Shown: positions 1 to 6,762 of the stretch, in pieces | Layout of the letters: each line of letters starts with the position of its first letter | Position numbering within the stretch: the stretch's first letter is position 1 | From: Pseudomonadota bacterium | Lineage (GTDB): Bacteria > Pseudomonadota > Alphaproteobacteria > Paracaedibacterales > CAITNM01 | Direction: 5' to 3' | Assembly (NCBI GenBank): GCA_026400695.1 | Contig: JAPLON010000068.1 | Coordinates: forward strand, 1 to 11,437 | DNA: 11,437 nt | Position numbers and translations under genes: made by a program | The notes under the pieces: generated by a model | The model's input: the letters and a program-made list of their open reading frames with translations, nothing else | Database searches by the model: none | What the model was told of the DNA's origin: nothing

Positions 1-1040
1 CTATCCATATGCCCTGACATATCACCTAAACGCTTGTAGAGTTCTTGGCCTAATACAGAAATCGCTTTAGCATTTTCGGCAATATTTTCCTGACGCCAAC
101 CATAAGCCACAGCTCGCAGCAATGCAATTAAAGTAGTGGGCGTTGCCATTAACACTTTTTCATTAACGCCCGCTTCAATAAGCCCAGGGTCAACTTGTAA
201 GGCCGCACTAAACATCGCCTCATTTGGAATGAACAACACTACAAATTCAGGGCTATTTTCAAATTGTTCAAAATAACTTTTTTGGGAAAGTTGACGAATA
301 TGGGTCCGCACCTGCCTGGCATGGTCTTGCAATTTTTGCGCTTTAACTGCGTCATCTGATGCTTCCAAATAATCAAGGTAAGCTGCCATTGGAGTTTTAG
401 CATCAATCACAATGGTTTTGTTAGCAGGTAAACGTACCACCATATCTGGACGCATTTTTCCATCACTTGTTGAAACTTGTTCGACAAAGTCAACATGATC
501 AACCATACCAGCCATTTCGATTACGCGTTTGAGCTGCATTTCCCCCCACTGCCCACGGGCATGCGGCGTACGCAAGGCCTTAACCAAAGTTGCGGTTTCT
601 TGGCGCAAATCTTTTTGCGATATTACCAAATCTGTAAGTTGGCGTTTTAAATCAGCAAATGCTTCTATGCGATGCTTTTCAACAGTTTGTACCTGCACAT
701 TGACTTGCTCCAATGACTTGGCGATAGGAGCTAGCAAATGCTGAAATTGTTGCTGGCGCTGCTCAAAAGTAAGATTAGCTTTTTCTAACACCCCATCAAA
801 TTGCGACTTTGCCAACCCTAAAAATTGTTGAGATTGATTGACCAAGGCCTGTTGCGTTAAGCGCTCAATTTGCTGTTGCCACATTAATTGTATTTGTTGA
901 TCAGTCTGCGCCTTAGCACGCAGACTAACATTTTCAATTAGCAAAGTCTGCTTTTGGCGCCAAATAACAACCAAAGACAAAATAGAAATAGTGGCAATTA
1001 ACCCAACCACCACTATTAGTGCGTGCTCGCTCAGTGGCAT
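1..1040 (-). CDS. rmuC: DNA recombination protein RmuC (3' end cut by window edge)
   Basis: The first 346 codons are visible and the frame is still open at the left edge. RmuC is a putative nuclease-fold protein that limits recombination between inverted repeats; its exact biochemistry is poorly known. The protein starts with a membrane segment (about residues 7-27), followed by a Gln-rich coiled coil (about 35-150). The conserved RmuC core then begins at the LRTPHARGQWGEMQLKR stretch (156-172). A PD-(D/E)xK-like pattern is seen as RPD (197-199) and then IDAK (212-215). Further family-like stretches are VLFIPNEAMFSAAL (268-281) and the LMATPTTLIALLR region (297-309). The ATG at 1040 is chosen because it gives a full N-terminal anchor and lies 15 nt after the frr stop, so the two are probably co-transcribed. 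No strong Shine-Dalgarno is visible. Family members are usually 400-500 aa, so roughly the last quarter is missing. Nothing in the visible part looks broken. Confidence 0.93.
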   Translation of the reverse strand, partial: MPLSEHALIVVVGLIATISILSLVVIWRQKQTLLIENVSLRAKAQTDQQIQLMWQQQIERLTQQALVNQSQQFLGLAKSQFDGVLEKANLTFEQRQQQFQHLLAPIAKSLEQVNVQVQTVEKHRIEAFADLKRQLTDLVISQKDLRQETATLVKALRTPHARGQWGEMQLKRVIEMAGMVDHVDFVEQVSTSDGKMRPDMVVRLPANKTIVIDAKTPMAAYLDYLEASDDAVKAQKLQDHARQVRTHIRQLSQKSYFEQFENSPEFVVLFIPNEAMFSAALQVDPGLIEAGVNEKVLMATPTTLIALLRAVAYGWRQENIAENAKAISVLGQELYKRLGDMSGHMD

Positions 1041-1055
1041 TGATTATGCTTTGTT

Positions 1056-1610
1056 TTACACATGCATAATATCTTTTTGCTTAACCGCCAACATGTCATC
1101 AATTTTTTTGATGTAGTTATCTGTAAGTTCTTGCATTTCCTCAATTAGACGATGCAAGACATCTTCAGAAATTTCCTTATCTTTTTCCATTTTTTTAACT
1201 AATTCATTACCTTCACGGCGCACGTTACGCACGCTTATTTTTGCTTCTTCTGCGTACTTACCAGCAATTTTTGAAAGCTCTTGGCGGCGTTCCTGGTTAA
1301 GATCAGGCAAAACAACTCGCACCAATTGACCATCAGCAGATGGACTAACCCCAAGGGATGATTCACGAATCGCTTTTTTTTTTTTTTTTACAATGCCCTT
1401 ATCCCACACTTGTACAACAAGTAACCTTGGCTCAGGAGCTGTCACTGTACCAACTTGAGCAATTGGCATATAACTGCCATATGCATCAACCTTAATTGGA
1501 TCAAGTAAATTAATTGAAGCGCGCCCGGCACGAAGCCCAGAAAGCTCTTTGGCAAAAACATCTATTCCAGCCTGCATACGTTGTTTAAAGTCATCTAAAT
1601 TAATGGTCAT
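1056..1610 (-). CDS. frr: Ribosome recycling factor with a poly-lysine insert-like stretch
   Basis: The protein has 184 aa, the usual RRF length (about 185). With EF-G it splits the post-termination ribosome and is normally essential. Family stretches are LRAGRAS (26-32), NLLDPIKVDAYG (34-45), ERRQELSK, SVRNVRREGN and KDKEISED. Domain I (three-helix bundle) is residues 1-30 and about 105-184; domain II is about 31-104. Oddly, residues 75-79 are KKKKK, coded by a run of 16 A on the coding strand (plus-strand T at 1374-1389). Relatives usually have an AVEK-type segment before AIRES here. Overall length is unchanged, so the frame and domain spacing are kept. The ATG at 1610 follows a good AAGGA site with 5-nt spacing. 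The gene lies after pyrH in the standard order but is separated from it by about 2.4 kb holding two unrelated genes. Confidence 0.95.
   Translation of the reverse strand: MTINLDDFKQRMQAGIDVFAKELSGLRAGRASINLLDPIKVDAYGSYMPIAQVGTVTAPEPRLLVVQVWDKGIVKKKKKAIRESSLGVSPSADGQLVRVVLPDLNQERRQELSKIAGKYAEEAKISVRNVRREGNELVKKMEKDKEISEDVLHRLIEEMQELTDNYIKKIDDMLAVKQKDIMHV
1374..1389. repeat. 16-base T homopolymer (A16 on the frr coding strand)
   Basis: This is an uninterrupted run of 16 T on the plus strand inside frr. It reads GTA followed by five AAA codons in the gene. It is the longest homopolymer I see in the window and lies in a gene expected to be under strong selection. Such a tract is prone to replication and transcription slippage and also to sequencing error. 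Confidence 0.97.
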
Positions 1611-1641
1611 ATTATCCTTGATTCTAAATTTTAGTTAACTG

Positions 1642-1672
1642 ATATTAACGTAAATTCTAGGATTTGTTGCAA
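1642..1672 (-). promoter_or_regulatory. Candidate promoter for frr-rmuC
   Basis: On the minus strand, TTGCAA (1667-1672) and TAATAT (1642-1647) are separated by 19 nt, about 32 nt upstream of the frr start. The spacing is longer than ideal and the match only moderate. A promoter here is expected because the upstream neighbour is on the opposite strand, so frr cannot be served by rpsB-operon readthrough without passing through an antisense gene. Confidence 0.35.
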
Positions 1673-1718
1673 AAATTTTTTAGACTTTTCTGTGTTTTTG
1701 TAATAGGTAGGTTTTAAT

Positions 1719-1748
1719 TTTACTAATCTACTAACTAAATGCTAGAAT
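1719..1748 (+). promoter_or_regulatory. Candidate promoter for the 320-aa exported protein gene
   Basis: TTTACT (1719-1724) and TAGAAT (1743-1748) are separated by 18 nt, about 43 nt before the ATG at 1792. It is a plausible sigma70-type pair in an AT-rich divergent intergenic region. AT-richness makes chance matches common, so confidence is low. Confidence 0.33.
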
Positions 1749-1791
1749 TTTGCTAAAGACATACTGTAAGTAGAGTCACATCCAAGAATTT

Positions 1792-2754
1792 ATGAAACAT
1801 AGAAACTTTTTTTTAAAATTTGTCGTAACTATAGCATTAGCTGGATCTACTTACAGCGCTGAGGAATCACTATTTGATCTTTTTTCTTCACAAGCGGATG
1901 CACAATTAGATTCCAAATCAAGAGGACCTGCCCCAACAACAGCACGTCCAAGCCACCCTACAATTAGGATTAGCCTCGAAACTAATATTGATTACGAATA
2001 CCTTAGGTTACTATATCTAAAAGAAGTGGAATCTATTAGATTTTTTGTAGCTGGAAGAAGGGAAAGTATCATTTGTGAGCTACGCATAAAAGATATTAAC
2101 AAAGAAAACTCTGATGATGAACGCTTCAATCTAAATGAAGCACTTCCTATGCCAGATGACTTTTTTAAAATAGCTTACCAATTAATGAGAAATAATAAAC
2201 CTATAGCACCGAGCGTATTCCTTTCTGGTAAAAATCAGGTAAGTCTAATATGTCCATACAATGCATCAATGCAATGGATTAGTGCCATTCGTTTAGGTGC
2301 TGCACTAGTGGGTGATGAGGTTTGTTTCACATTGTTTGGTTGCAAATATGGTGAATCAATCCCTACATTTGGTCGCGCTAGCCTATCACTTGCTGATCCT
2401 GGTTTAAGTAATGATCTTACTTTGCTTAGAGTACTAAAAAAAACTATGGCTGTTCTACCAATCCAATATAACTCTCAAAATTTAGAAGAAACCTACACAA
2501 CTTACCTGACTATTTCTCAATTACATTACGGGAGATATTTTTGTGCACAAGACCATGATCAAGTTGTAGAGTTTTTTCGCACCTATGGCATTGCATCAAC
2601 AAGTAGTAGCAAAGCTATATTAGAAAATTGTTTCCGTAGAATACTAGATGAAAACACTAAGAAGATGCAGATGGTAAAACCCTATTTAGTATTTTTGCTT
2701 ACGTCATTATTAGCTGAAAATCTTGCTGGTATTGTTTCCGCTTACTATGGGTAG
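1792..2754 (+). CDS. Unrecognised exported protein (320 aa)
   Basis: I do not recognise the family. The N-terminus is a convincing Sec signal peptide: basic MKHR, a hydrophobic core (about 6-18), then STYS before AEES, with likely cleavage after Ser22. The mature part begins with a Ser/Pro/Thr-rich segment (about 38-55). A mixed alpha/beta region follows, with scattered cysteines (around residues 93, 153, 177, 184, 251 and 280). A helix-like SMQWISAIRLGAALVG segment (about 158-173) resembles the last helix of a PH-like fold, but this is only an impression. The C-terminus is hydrophobic (YLVFLLTSLL). The site before the ATG is weak (AAGA). The gene sits on the opposite strand inside the normally continuous pyrH-frr interval. 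It is likely a lineage-specific secreted or periplasmic protein; no function can be assigned. Confidence 0.8.
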   Translation: MKHRNFFLKFVVTIALAGSTYSAEESLFDLFSSQADAQLDSKSRGPAPTTARPSHPTIRISLETNIDYEYLRLLYLKEVESIRFFVAGRRESIICELRIKDINKENSDDERFNLNEALPMPDDFFKIAYQLMRNNKPIAPSVFLSGKNQVSLICPYNASMQWISAIRLGAALVGDEVCFTLFGCKYGESIPTFGRASLSLADPGLSNDLTLLRVLKKTMAVLPIQYNSQNLEETYTTYLTISQLHYGRYFCAQDHDQVVEFFRTYGIASTSSSKAILENCFRRILDENTKKMQMVKPYLVFLLTSLLAENLAGIVSAYYG

Positions 2755-2766
2755 TGAATATTCTGA

Positions 2767-2937
2767 TATCGCATAAGGTGTTGTTCCACAGGACCCGCAA
2801 AAGCGACGCAATGGTACGGCTGCAAAAAGATTTTTACTGAGAGCCTTGAAAAAAAAGGAATGGATTCATTTTCATACTCATTTTATGTAGATTTGGCTGG
2901 ATATGAATATAAAATTTGCCTAATAAGCTTTAAGTGA
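2767..2937 (+). pseudogene. Possible relic reading frame downstream of the 320-aa gene
   Basis: After the TAG of the upstream gene and two further in-frame TGA codons (2755 and 2764), the same frame is open for 56 codons up to a TGA at 2935-2937. Only an internal ATG is present, and there is no ribosome-binding site at the 5' end. The predicted residues look protein-like (an AKATQWYGCKKIF stretch, then a FYVDLAGYEYKICL stretch). The TQW part loosely resembles the SMQW helix of the upstream protein, hinting at a decayed paralogous tail. This could also be chance in non-coding DNA. Confidence 0.25.
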
Positions 2938-2955
2938 TTTTTAATCACTTTTTTT
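2932..2955 (+). terminator. Rho-independent terminator between convergent genes
   Basis: A perfect 8-bp stem, AAGTGATT (2932-2939) with AATCACTT (2943-2950), has a 3-nt loop and a T run at 2951-2955 on the plus strand. It would end transcription of the plus-strand 320-aa gene. The same hairpin overlaps the TAA stop of the convergent minus-strand gene, where the tail is not T-rich, so it is best oriented for the plus strand. Confidence 0.7.
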
Positions 2956-3888
2956 ACCATCTACAGCTACAATATTTTGTCCAATTATTCTTCGAGCATT
3001 CTGTTGGATGACGTTATAATAAAAATAGTTTTGTGCATTTCGTGCCAACCTGCTACCAACTTTTTTAAGTTTACCTCCTGTAATTTTTCCAACACCGTAC
3101 CCCATACCTGCACCAATAATCATTCTTGTATATGAAGAAGACCCTTCCGATGAATAAAAATAAGAACTTGCATATGCACCAAGAACACTGCCTAAACCTT
3201 TCAATGCACTTTCAGCAAACCCAAAAATCTTTGCAGATAAAAAACCCTGTCGCAAATAATAATTGATATTATCATCTACTAATTTTGTCATAATATCCCC
3301 TAACATTCTTTTTTCATTAGCGTCTAGTGTTTTTAGGCGCACACCAATTGCTATAAAGGCATTCTTCTTTTCCTCATCGTTTACCCTATTTACCTTTGGG
3401 GCAAGTCCATCCAAATAGCCTTGGAAATCTTTTATTACAACAGTACCGTTATCCGTACAATCTATGGCATCACTCATAATATCTTGCAATAAAAGGCCAC
3501 ATATAGATAAGATATCTCCTCTTTGGGAGCGTGGTAAAATATCTCTTTGAAAATCTGCAATATCTTGGGGGGTTAATCTATAGGTTAAACCAATTCTTTG
3601 GGAATTTAATTGTTTCTGGTTAATGTCTGCAGTGAAATCGCTAATCATAAATGCAGCAAAATCCCCACAAGAATATTTTAACCCAACTTTTCCAAACCAT
3701 TCTTCATGAGGCTTAGCTTCTGATTGTCTAAGATATGTTTGCCTGTGAAAATTTTGTAGGTTTGTAGCTAGCATTACACCACCGTTATATATATCTCTCG
3801 ATTTTTTTAGGAATTTACCGGCATAACCTACCCTTAATGGTGCTTCTTCAAGGTCGTGCGAAGCGATAGCAGCTGGCTTAAAAAGCAT
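2941..3888 (-). CDS. Unrecognised 315-aa protein with a glycine-rich C-terminal segment
   Basis: I do not recognise the family. There is no clear signal peptide. The first two thirds are soluble-looking and charged, with segments such as YRLTPQDIADFQRDIL and KKNAFIAIGVRLKTL. The last third (about 226-273) is rich in Gly, Ala, Ser and Tyr with small-xxx-small spacing (LGSVLGAYASS, then IGAGMGYGVGKITGGK) and is followed by a basic stretch (LKKVGSRLARNA). This resembles glycine-zipper regions that insert into membranes. The frame opens with TTG (3892-3894) then CAT then ATG (3886-3888). I use the ATG; an in-frame stop upstream limits any longer form. No Shine-Dalgarno is visible. It lies 163-169 nt downstream of pyrH on the same strand, with its own likely -10 box, and converges with the 320-aa gene. 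An effector or membrane-active role is possible but unproven. Confidence 0.75.
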   Translation of the reverse strand: MLFKPAAIASHDLEEAPLRVGYAGKFLKKSRDIYNGGVMLATNLQNFHRQTYLRQSEAKPHEEWFGKVGLKYSCGDFAAFMISDFTADINQKQLNSQRIGLTYRLTPQDIADFQRDILPRSQRGDILSICGLLLQDIMSDAIDCTDNGTVVIKDFQGYLDGLAPKVNRVNDEEKKNAFIAIGVRLKTLDANEKRMLGDIMTKLVDDNINYYLRQGFLSAKIFGFAESALKGLGSVLGAYASSYFYSSEGSSSYTRMIIGAGMGYGVGKITGGKLKKVGSRLARNAQNYFYYNVIQQNARRIIGQNIVAVDGKKSD

Positions 3889-3921
3889 ATGCAAAGAATT
3901 AAAGAAAATTTTTTATTTAAC

Positions 3922-3927
3922 ATTATA
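3922..3927 (-). promoter_or_regulatory. Candidate -10 box for the 315-aa gene
   Basis: A perfect TATAAT on the minus strand lies 33 nt upstream of the ATG at 3888. A convincing -35 box is not seen; the best is a poor GTTCCT at 16-nt spacing. It supports separate transcription of this gene from pyrH. Confidence 0.42.
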
Positions 3928-4057
3928 CACCTAAATAAAGCTAAGGAACACATTAGCAAGCTCACTTACAGTTAGACGTAGCATACACTTGTATTTCTAG
4001 TCAATTATTTTTATTTGCATGTGTCAAATAATATTGAAATGATAATACGTAATTTGC

Positions 4058-4789
4058 TTAGGTAGAGGATATTAAGGTAAATTCTGTAGCCTGTTGTAAG
4101 ACTTTTTTAAATCCGTCTTCTTCATAAATTGAAAAGACGGCTACCGGTATTTGATTTTCCTGGGCAAGTGCAATAGCTGTAGCATCCATAACTTTTAATT
4201 GCCTTAATTTTACTTCTTGATAAGTTAGGTGTGGCAAAAATTTAGCATCGCTATTATGTTTTGGGTCACTGCAGTAAACACCTTTGACTTTTGTGGCTTT
4301 TAAAATCAAGTCACATTGCATTTCTGAAGCACGCAACACTGCAGCAGTATCGGTTGTAAAATAGGGATTTCCAGTACCACCAGCAAAAACAACCACCCTT
4401 CCATTTTTTAAATGATTCACAGCACGGTGGCTGGCATATGGCTCGCAGACGGTCGGCATTGGAATGGCTGACATCAACCGCGTTGGCACTCCAGCATTTA
4501 TTAAAGCATTTTGTAAGGCAATTCCGTTGATAACTGTTGCAAGCATTCCCATAGAATCGGCCGTGCAACGATCAATTTTGTGTTGCGCCATACCGCTGAC
4601 ACCGCGGTAAATGTTACCACCACCAACGACAAGACAAATATCAATATTTAGATTTCTAGCAGAAACGATATCAGCTACAAGCTTTTGTAGCATATCATAG
4701 GAAATTCCGTGTCTATCATTTTGCAAAGGATCAAGAGAGGCCAGAGCCTCTCCTGATAATTTTAGTAATACACGCTGATAGCTAGGCAC
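4058..4789 (-). CDS. pyrH: UMP kinase (uridylate kinase)
   Basis: The enzyme phosphorylates UMP to UDP with ATP, in pyrimidine nucleotide synthesis in the cytoplasm. The protein has 243 aa, normal for the hexameric bacterial amino-acid-kinase-fold family. Visible motifs are KLSGEAL (10-16), VVGGGNIYRG (54-63), the DSMGMLATVINGIALQ region (78-93), GGTGNPYFTTDTAA (137-150), LKATKVKGVY (163-172) and LKVMDATA (198-205). It starts with GTG at 4789, only 3 nt after the tsf TAG, so translational coupling is likely; the CAGG in the end of tsf is a weak ribosome-binding site. No strong terminator is seen downstream. In most proteobacteria frr would follow directly, but here an unknown gene follows. 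Confidence 0.97.
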   Translation of the reverse strand: MPSYQRVLLKLSGEALASLDPLQNDRHGISYDMLQKLVADIVSARNLNIDICLVVGGGNIYRGVSGMAQHKIDRCTADSMGMLATVINGIALQNALINAGVPTRLMSAIPMPTVCEPYASHRAVNHLKNGRVVVFAGGTGNPYFTTDTAAVLRASEMQCDLILKATKVKGVYCSDPKHNSDAKFLPHLTYQEVKLRQLKVMDATAIALAQENQIPVAVFSIYEEDGFKKVLQQATEFTLISST

Positions 4790-4792
4790 AGT

Positions 4793-5725
4793 CTAGCCTG
4801 AAATCTTTGCTTGCGCTTGGACTTCTGCAGCAAAGTCTGATTCTTGCTTTTCAATGCCTTCACCCAGTGCAAAACGCTCAAAAGCTTTTAAAGTAACTGG
4901 AGTACCAATTTCTTTAGCAAAGTTTTCAACGACATCAGCGATACGAGTTTTGCCATCCATTACAAAGACTTGCTCTAGTAATACAACTTCTTCGTAGAAC
5001 TTGCGCACACGTCCTTCGACCATTTTTTGAATTACCTCTTCAGGGCGTCCTGAAGCACGAGCTTGATCAACCAAAACAGCACGTTCACGCTCTAAAGCAG
5101 CCGGATCAAGTGATGAAATATCCAATGATTGTGGACCAACTGCAGCAATATGCATCGCAATTTTCTTACCAAAATCTTGTAATTTAGATGCATCGCCAGT
5201 TGATTCTAGCGCAACCAAAACACCAATGCGCCCAAGGCCAGGTGCAGCAGCGTTATGAATATAAGTAGCAACCACACCTTTTGAAACACTCAAACGTTGT
5301 ACGCGGCGTATACTCATGTTCTCACCGATCACAGCGATTAAGCGAATCATTTCCTCACCAACAGTTGGTGCCTCACCCTTAAATGGCGATTTAGATAATG
5401 ATTCAACAGTACAATCACTAGCAGCAGCAATTTCACAAGCCTGACTAACTAAAGCCTGAAAATGTGGATTGCGCGCGATAAAGTCAGTTTCAGCATTGAT
5501 TTCAACAACTGCAGCTGAAGTACCATTTGCAGCAACTCCAACCAAACCTTCAGCCGCCACGCGACCTGATTTTTTAGCAGCAGCTGCTAAGCCCTTTTTA
5601 CGTAGCCAATCTACAGCTGCTTCAATGTCTCCATTATTTTCAGCAAGTGCTTTTTTGCAATCCATCATACCTGCGCCTGATTTTTCGCGCAGCTCTTTTA
5701 CTAAATTTGGTGAAATATCAACCAT
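4793..5725 (-). CDS. tsf: Translation elongation factor Ts
   Basis: EF-Ts exchanges GDP for GTP on EF-Tu. The protein has 310 aa, typical for Alphaproteobacteria. The N-terminal UBA-like domain (1-50) carries the LREKSGAGMMDCKKAL signature (12-27). The EF-Tu-contacting TDF motif is at residues 80-82 (ETDFIARN). The core repeat region includes IGENMSIRR, the YIHNAAAPGLGRIGVLVAL region and the C-terminal LLEQVFVMD segment. The ATG at 5725 follows AGGAG at good spacing, 30 nt after the rpsB stop, so it is in the same operon. Nothing unusual is seen. Confidence 0.98.
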   Translation of the reverse strand: MVDISPNLVKELREKSGAGMMDCKKALAENNGDIEAAVDWLRKKGLAAAAKKSGRVAAEGLVGVAANGTSAAVVEINAETDFIARNPHFQALVSQACEIAAASDCTVESLSKSPFKGEAPTVGEEMIRLIAVIGENMSIRRVQRLSVSKGVVATYIHNAAAPGLGRIGVLVALESTGDASKLQDFGKKIAMHIAAVGPQSLDISSLDPAALERERAVLVDQARASGRPEEVIQKMVEGRVRKFYEEVVLLEQVFVMDGKTRIADVVENFAKEIGTPVTLKAFERFALGEGIEKQESDFAAEVQAQAKISG

Positions 5726-5755
5726 GGAATTCTCCTGTTTGTGTAACTTTAAAAT

Positions 5756-6538
5756 TTACGCCATTACCGCTGGGGTTTCTTCACCAACTACTTCAGTAGG
5801 AACCTCAATAGCTAAATCAGCTGCAGCGCCAATATCAATACCGGCAGAAATCATGCTTTGTTGTAAACCATCTAAAACTGCATCAGCCATCAAATCACAG
5901 TACAAACGAATTGCACGTGTTGCATCATCATTACCTGGAACAGGATAAGTGATTAAATCTGGCGTTGAGTTACTATCTATAATGCCAACAATCGGCAAGT
6001 TCAAACGGCTAGCTTCTTGAACCGCAATAGCTTCTTTATTCGTATCAAGAATAAATAACATATCTGGCAAACCGCCCATATCAGCAATACCACCAATAGC
6101 TAATTCAAGCTTATCGTGTTCACGTTGTAATTTTAAAACTTCTTTCTTGGTCATACGGCCAGGATTTTGCAAATCTTCACGCATTTGCTTTAGGCTTTTA
6201 ATTGACTGGTTTACTGTCTTCCAGTTAGTTAAAAGACCACCTAACCAGCGATGGTTAATGTAATATTGACCACAACGTTTTGCAGCCTCTTTAACGATGT
6301 CAGAACCTTGAACTTTCGTACCAACGAAAAGTACGCGTCCACCTGATTTAACAACTTCACGCGCCACTTCAAGGGCACGGTAAAGCAGAGGCACAGTTTG
6401 TTGTAAGTCTAGAATATGTACGCCACTGCGTTCACCAAAAATATATGGTGCCATTTTAGGGTTCCAGCGACGTGTATTATGTCCGTAGTGTACTCCAGCT
6501 TCGAGAAGCTGACGCATTGTAAAAGTTGGCATAGCCAT
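5756..6538 (-). CDS. rpsB: 30S ribosomal protein S2
   Basis: S2 is a late-assembling small-subunit protein that helps hold S1 on the 30S body. The protein has 260 aa. Family signatures are MRQLLEAGVHYGH (8-20), RRWNPKMAPYIFGERSGVHI (23-42), GRVLFVGTK (67-75), the INHRWLGGLLTNWKTV stretch (94-109) and PDMLFILDTNKEAIAVQEA. The first of two nearby ATGs (MAM) is chosen because AAAGGAG lies at ideal spacing. It is first in the operon, behind a strong promoter and a foldable leader. In many bacteria S2 represses its own rpsB-tsf mRNA, and the leader makes that likely here. Confidence 0.98.
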   Translation of the reverse strand: MAMPTFTMRQLLEAGVHYGHNTRRWNPKMAPYIFGERSGVHILDLQQTVPLLYRALEVAREVVKSGGRVLFVGTKVQGSDIVKEAAKRCGQYYINHRWLGGLLTNWKTVNQSIKSLKQMREDLQNPGRMTKKEVLKLQREHDKLELAIGGIADMGGLPDMLFILDTNKEAIAVQEASRLNLPIVGIIDSNSTPDLITYPVPGNDDATRAIRLYCDLMADAVLDGLQQSMISAGIDIGAAADLAIEVPTEVVGEETPAVMA

Positions 6539-6543
6539 TTGTA

Positions 6544-6550
6544 GTCTCCT
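6544..6550 (-). promoter_or_regulatory. rpsB ribosome-binding site
   Basis: AGGAGAC on the minus strand, part of AAAGGAG, lies about 7 nt before the ATG at 6538. It fixes the first of the two closely spaced ATG codons as the rpsB start. Confidence 0.8.
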
Positions 6551-6569
6551 TTGTTTCCGATTAAACCTC

Positions 6570-6614
6570 GTCAGACCGATACATCATCGGGGGGCAAAGT
6601 GCCCAAAGCCTGAC
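6570..6614 (-). promoter_or_regulatory. Candidate structured rpsB leader RNA (three-way junction)
   Basis: In the mRNA sense, a 5-bp closing stem GTCAG (6614-6610) with CTGAC (6574-6570) encloses two hairpins. These are GGGC/GCCC (6604-6601 with 6595-6592, 5-nt loop) and CCGAT/ATCGG (6590-6586 with 6580-6576, 5-nt loop). It sits between the promoter and the ribosome-binding site. A second ATCGG (6561-6557) near the ribosome-binding site could compete for the same CCGAT, giving a possible switch. S2 leaders are known in other proteobacteria; whether this belongs to a described class I cannot tell. Confidence 0.55.
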
Positions 6615-6630
6615 TGTGATATATTTGATG

Positions 6631-6658
6631 ATTATATACAATTCTCTAATTTTTTCAA
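6631..6658 (-). promoter_or_regulatory. sigma70-type promoter of the rpsB-tsf-pyrH operon
   Basis: TTGAAA (6653-6658) and a perfect TATAAT (6631-6636) are separated by 16 nt on the minus strand. Initiation is expected near 6624, giving a leader of about 85 nt that contains the three-way-junction element. It is the best promoter match in the window. Confidence 0.75.
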
Positions 6659-6762
6659 ACCAAAAACTACAAATCAACCAGACCAGTTTGCGACTTAAAC
6701 TAAGGGAAGAATCTGATTTATATAATTTAGGCCAAAATAGATGACGACAAGCGAGAATAGCA

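Noticed and set aside
529..744. Plus-strand open frame of 71 codons
   Set aside because: It is antisense to the conserved coding region of rmuC.
4311..4568. Open frame of 85 codons on the minus strand within pyrH
   Set aside because: It lies entirely inside pyrH in another frame and has no family-like sequence.
5469..5948. Open frame of 159 codons on the plus strand
   Set aside because: It is antisense to tsf and rpsB, which have clear family signatures; it is a mirror effect of their codon use.
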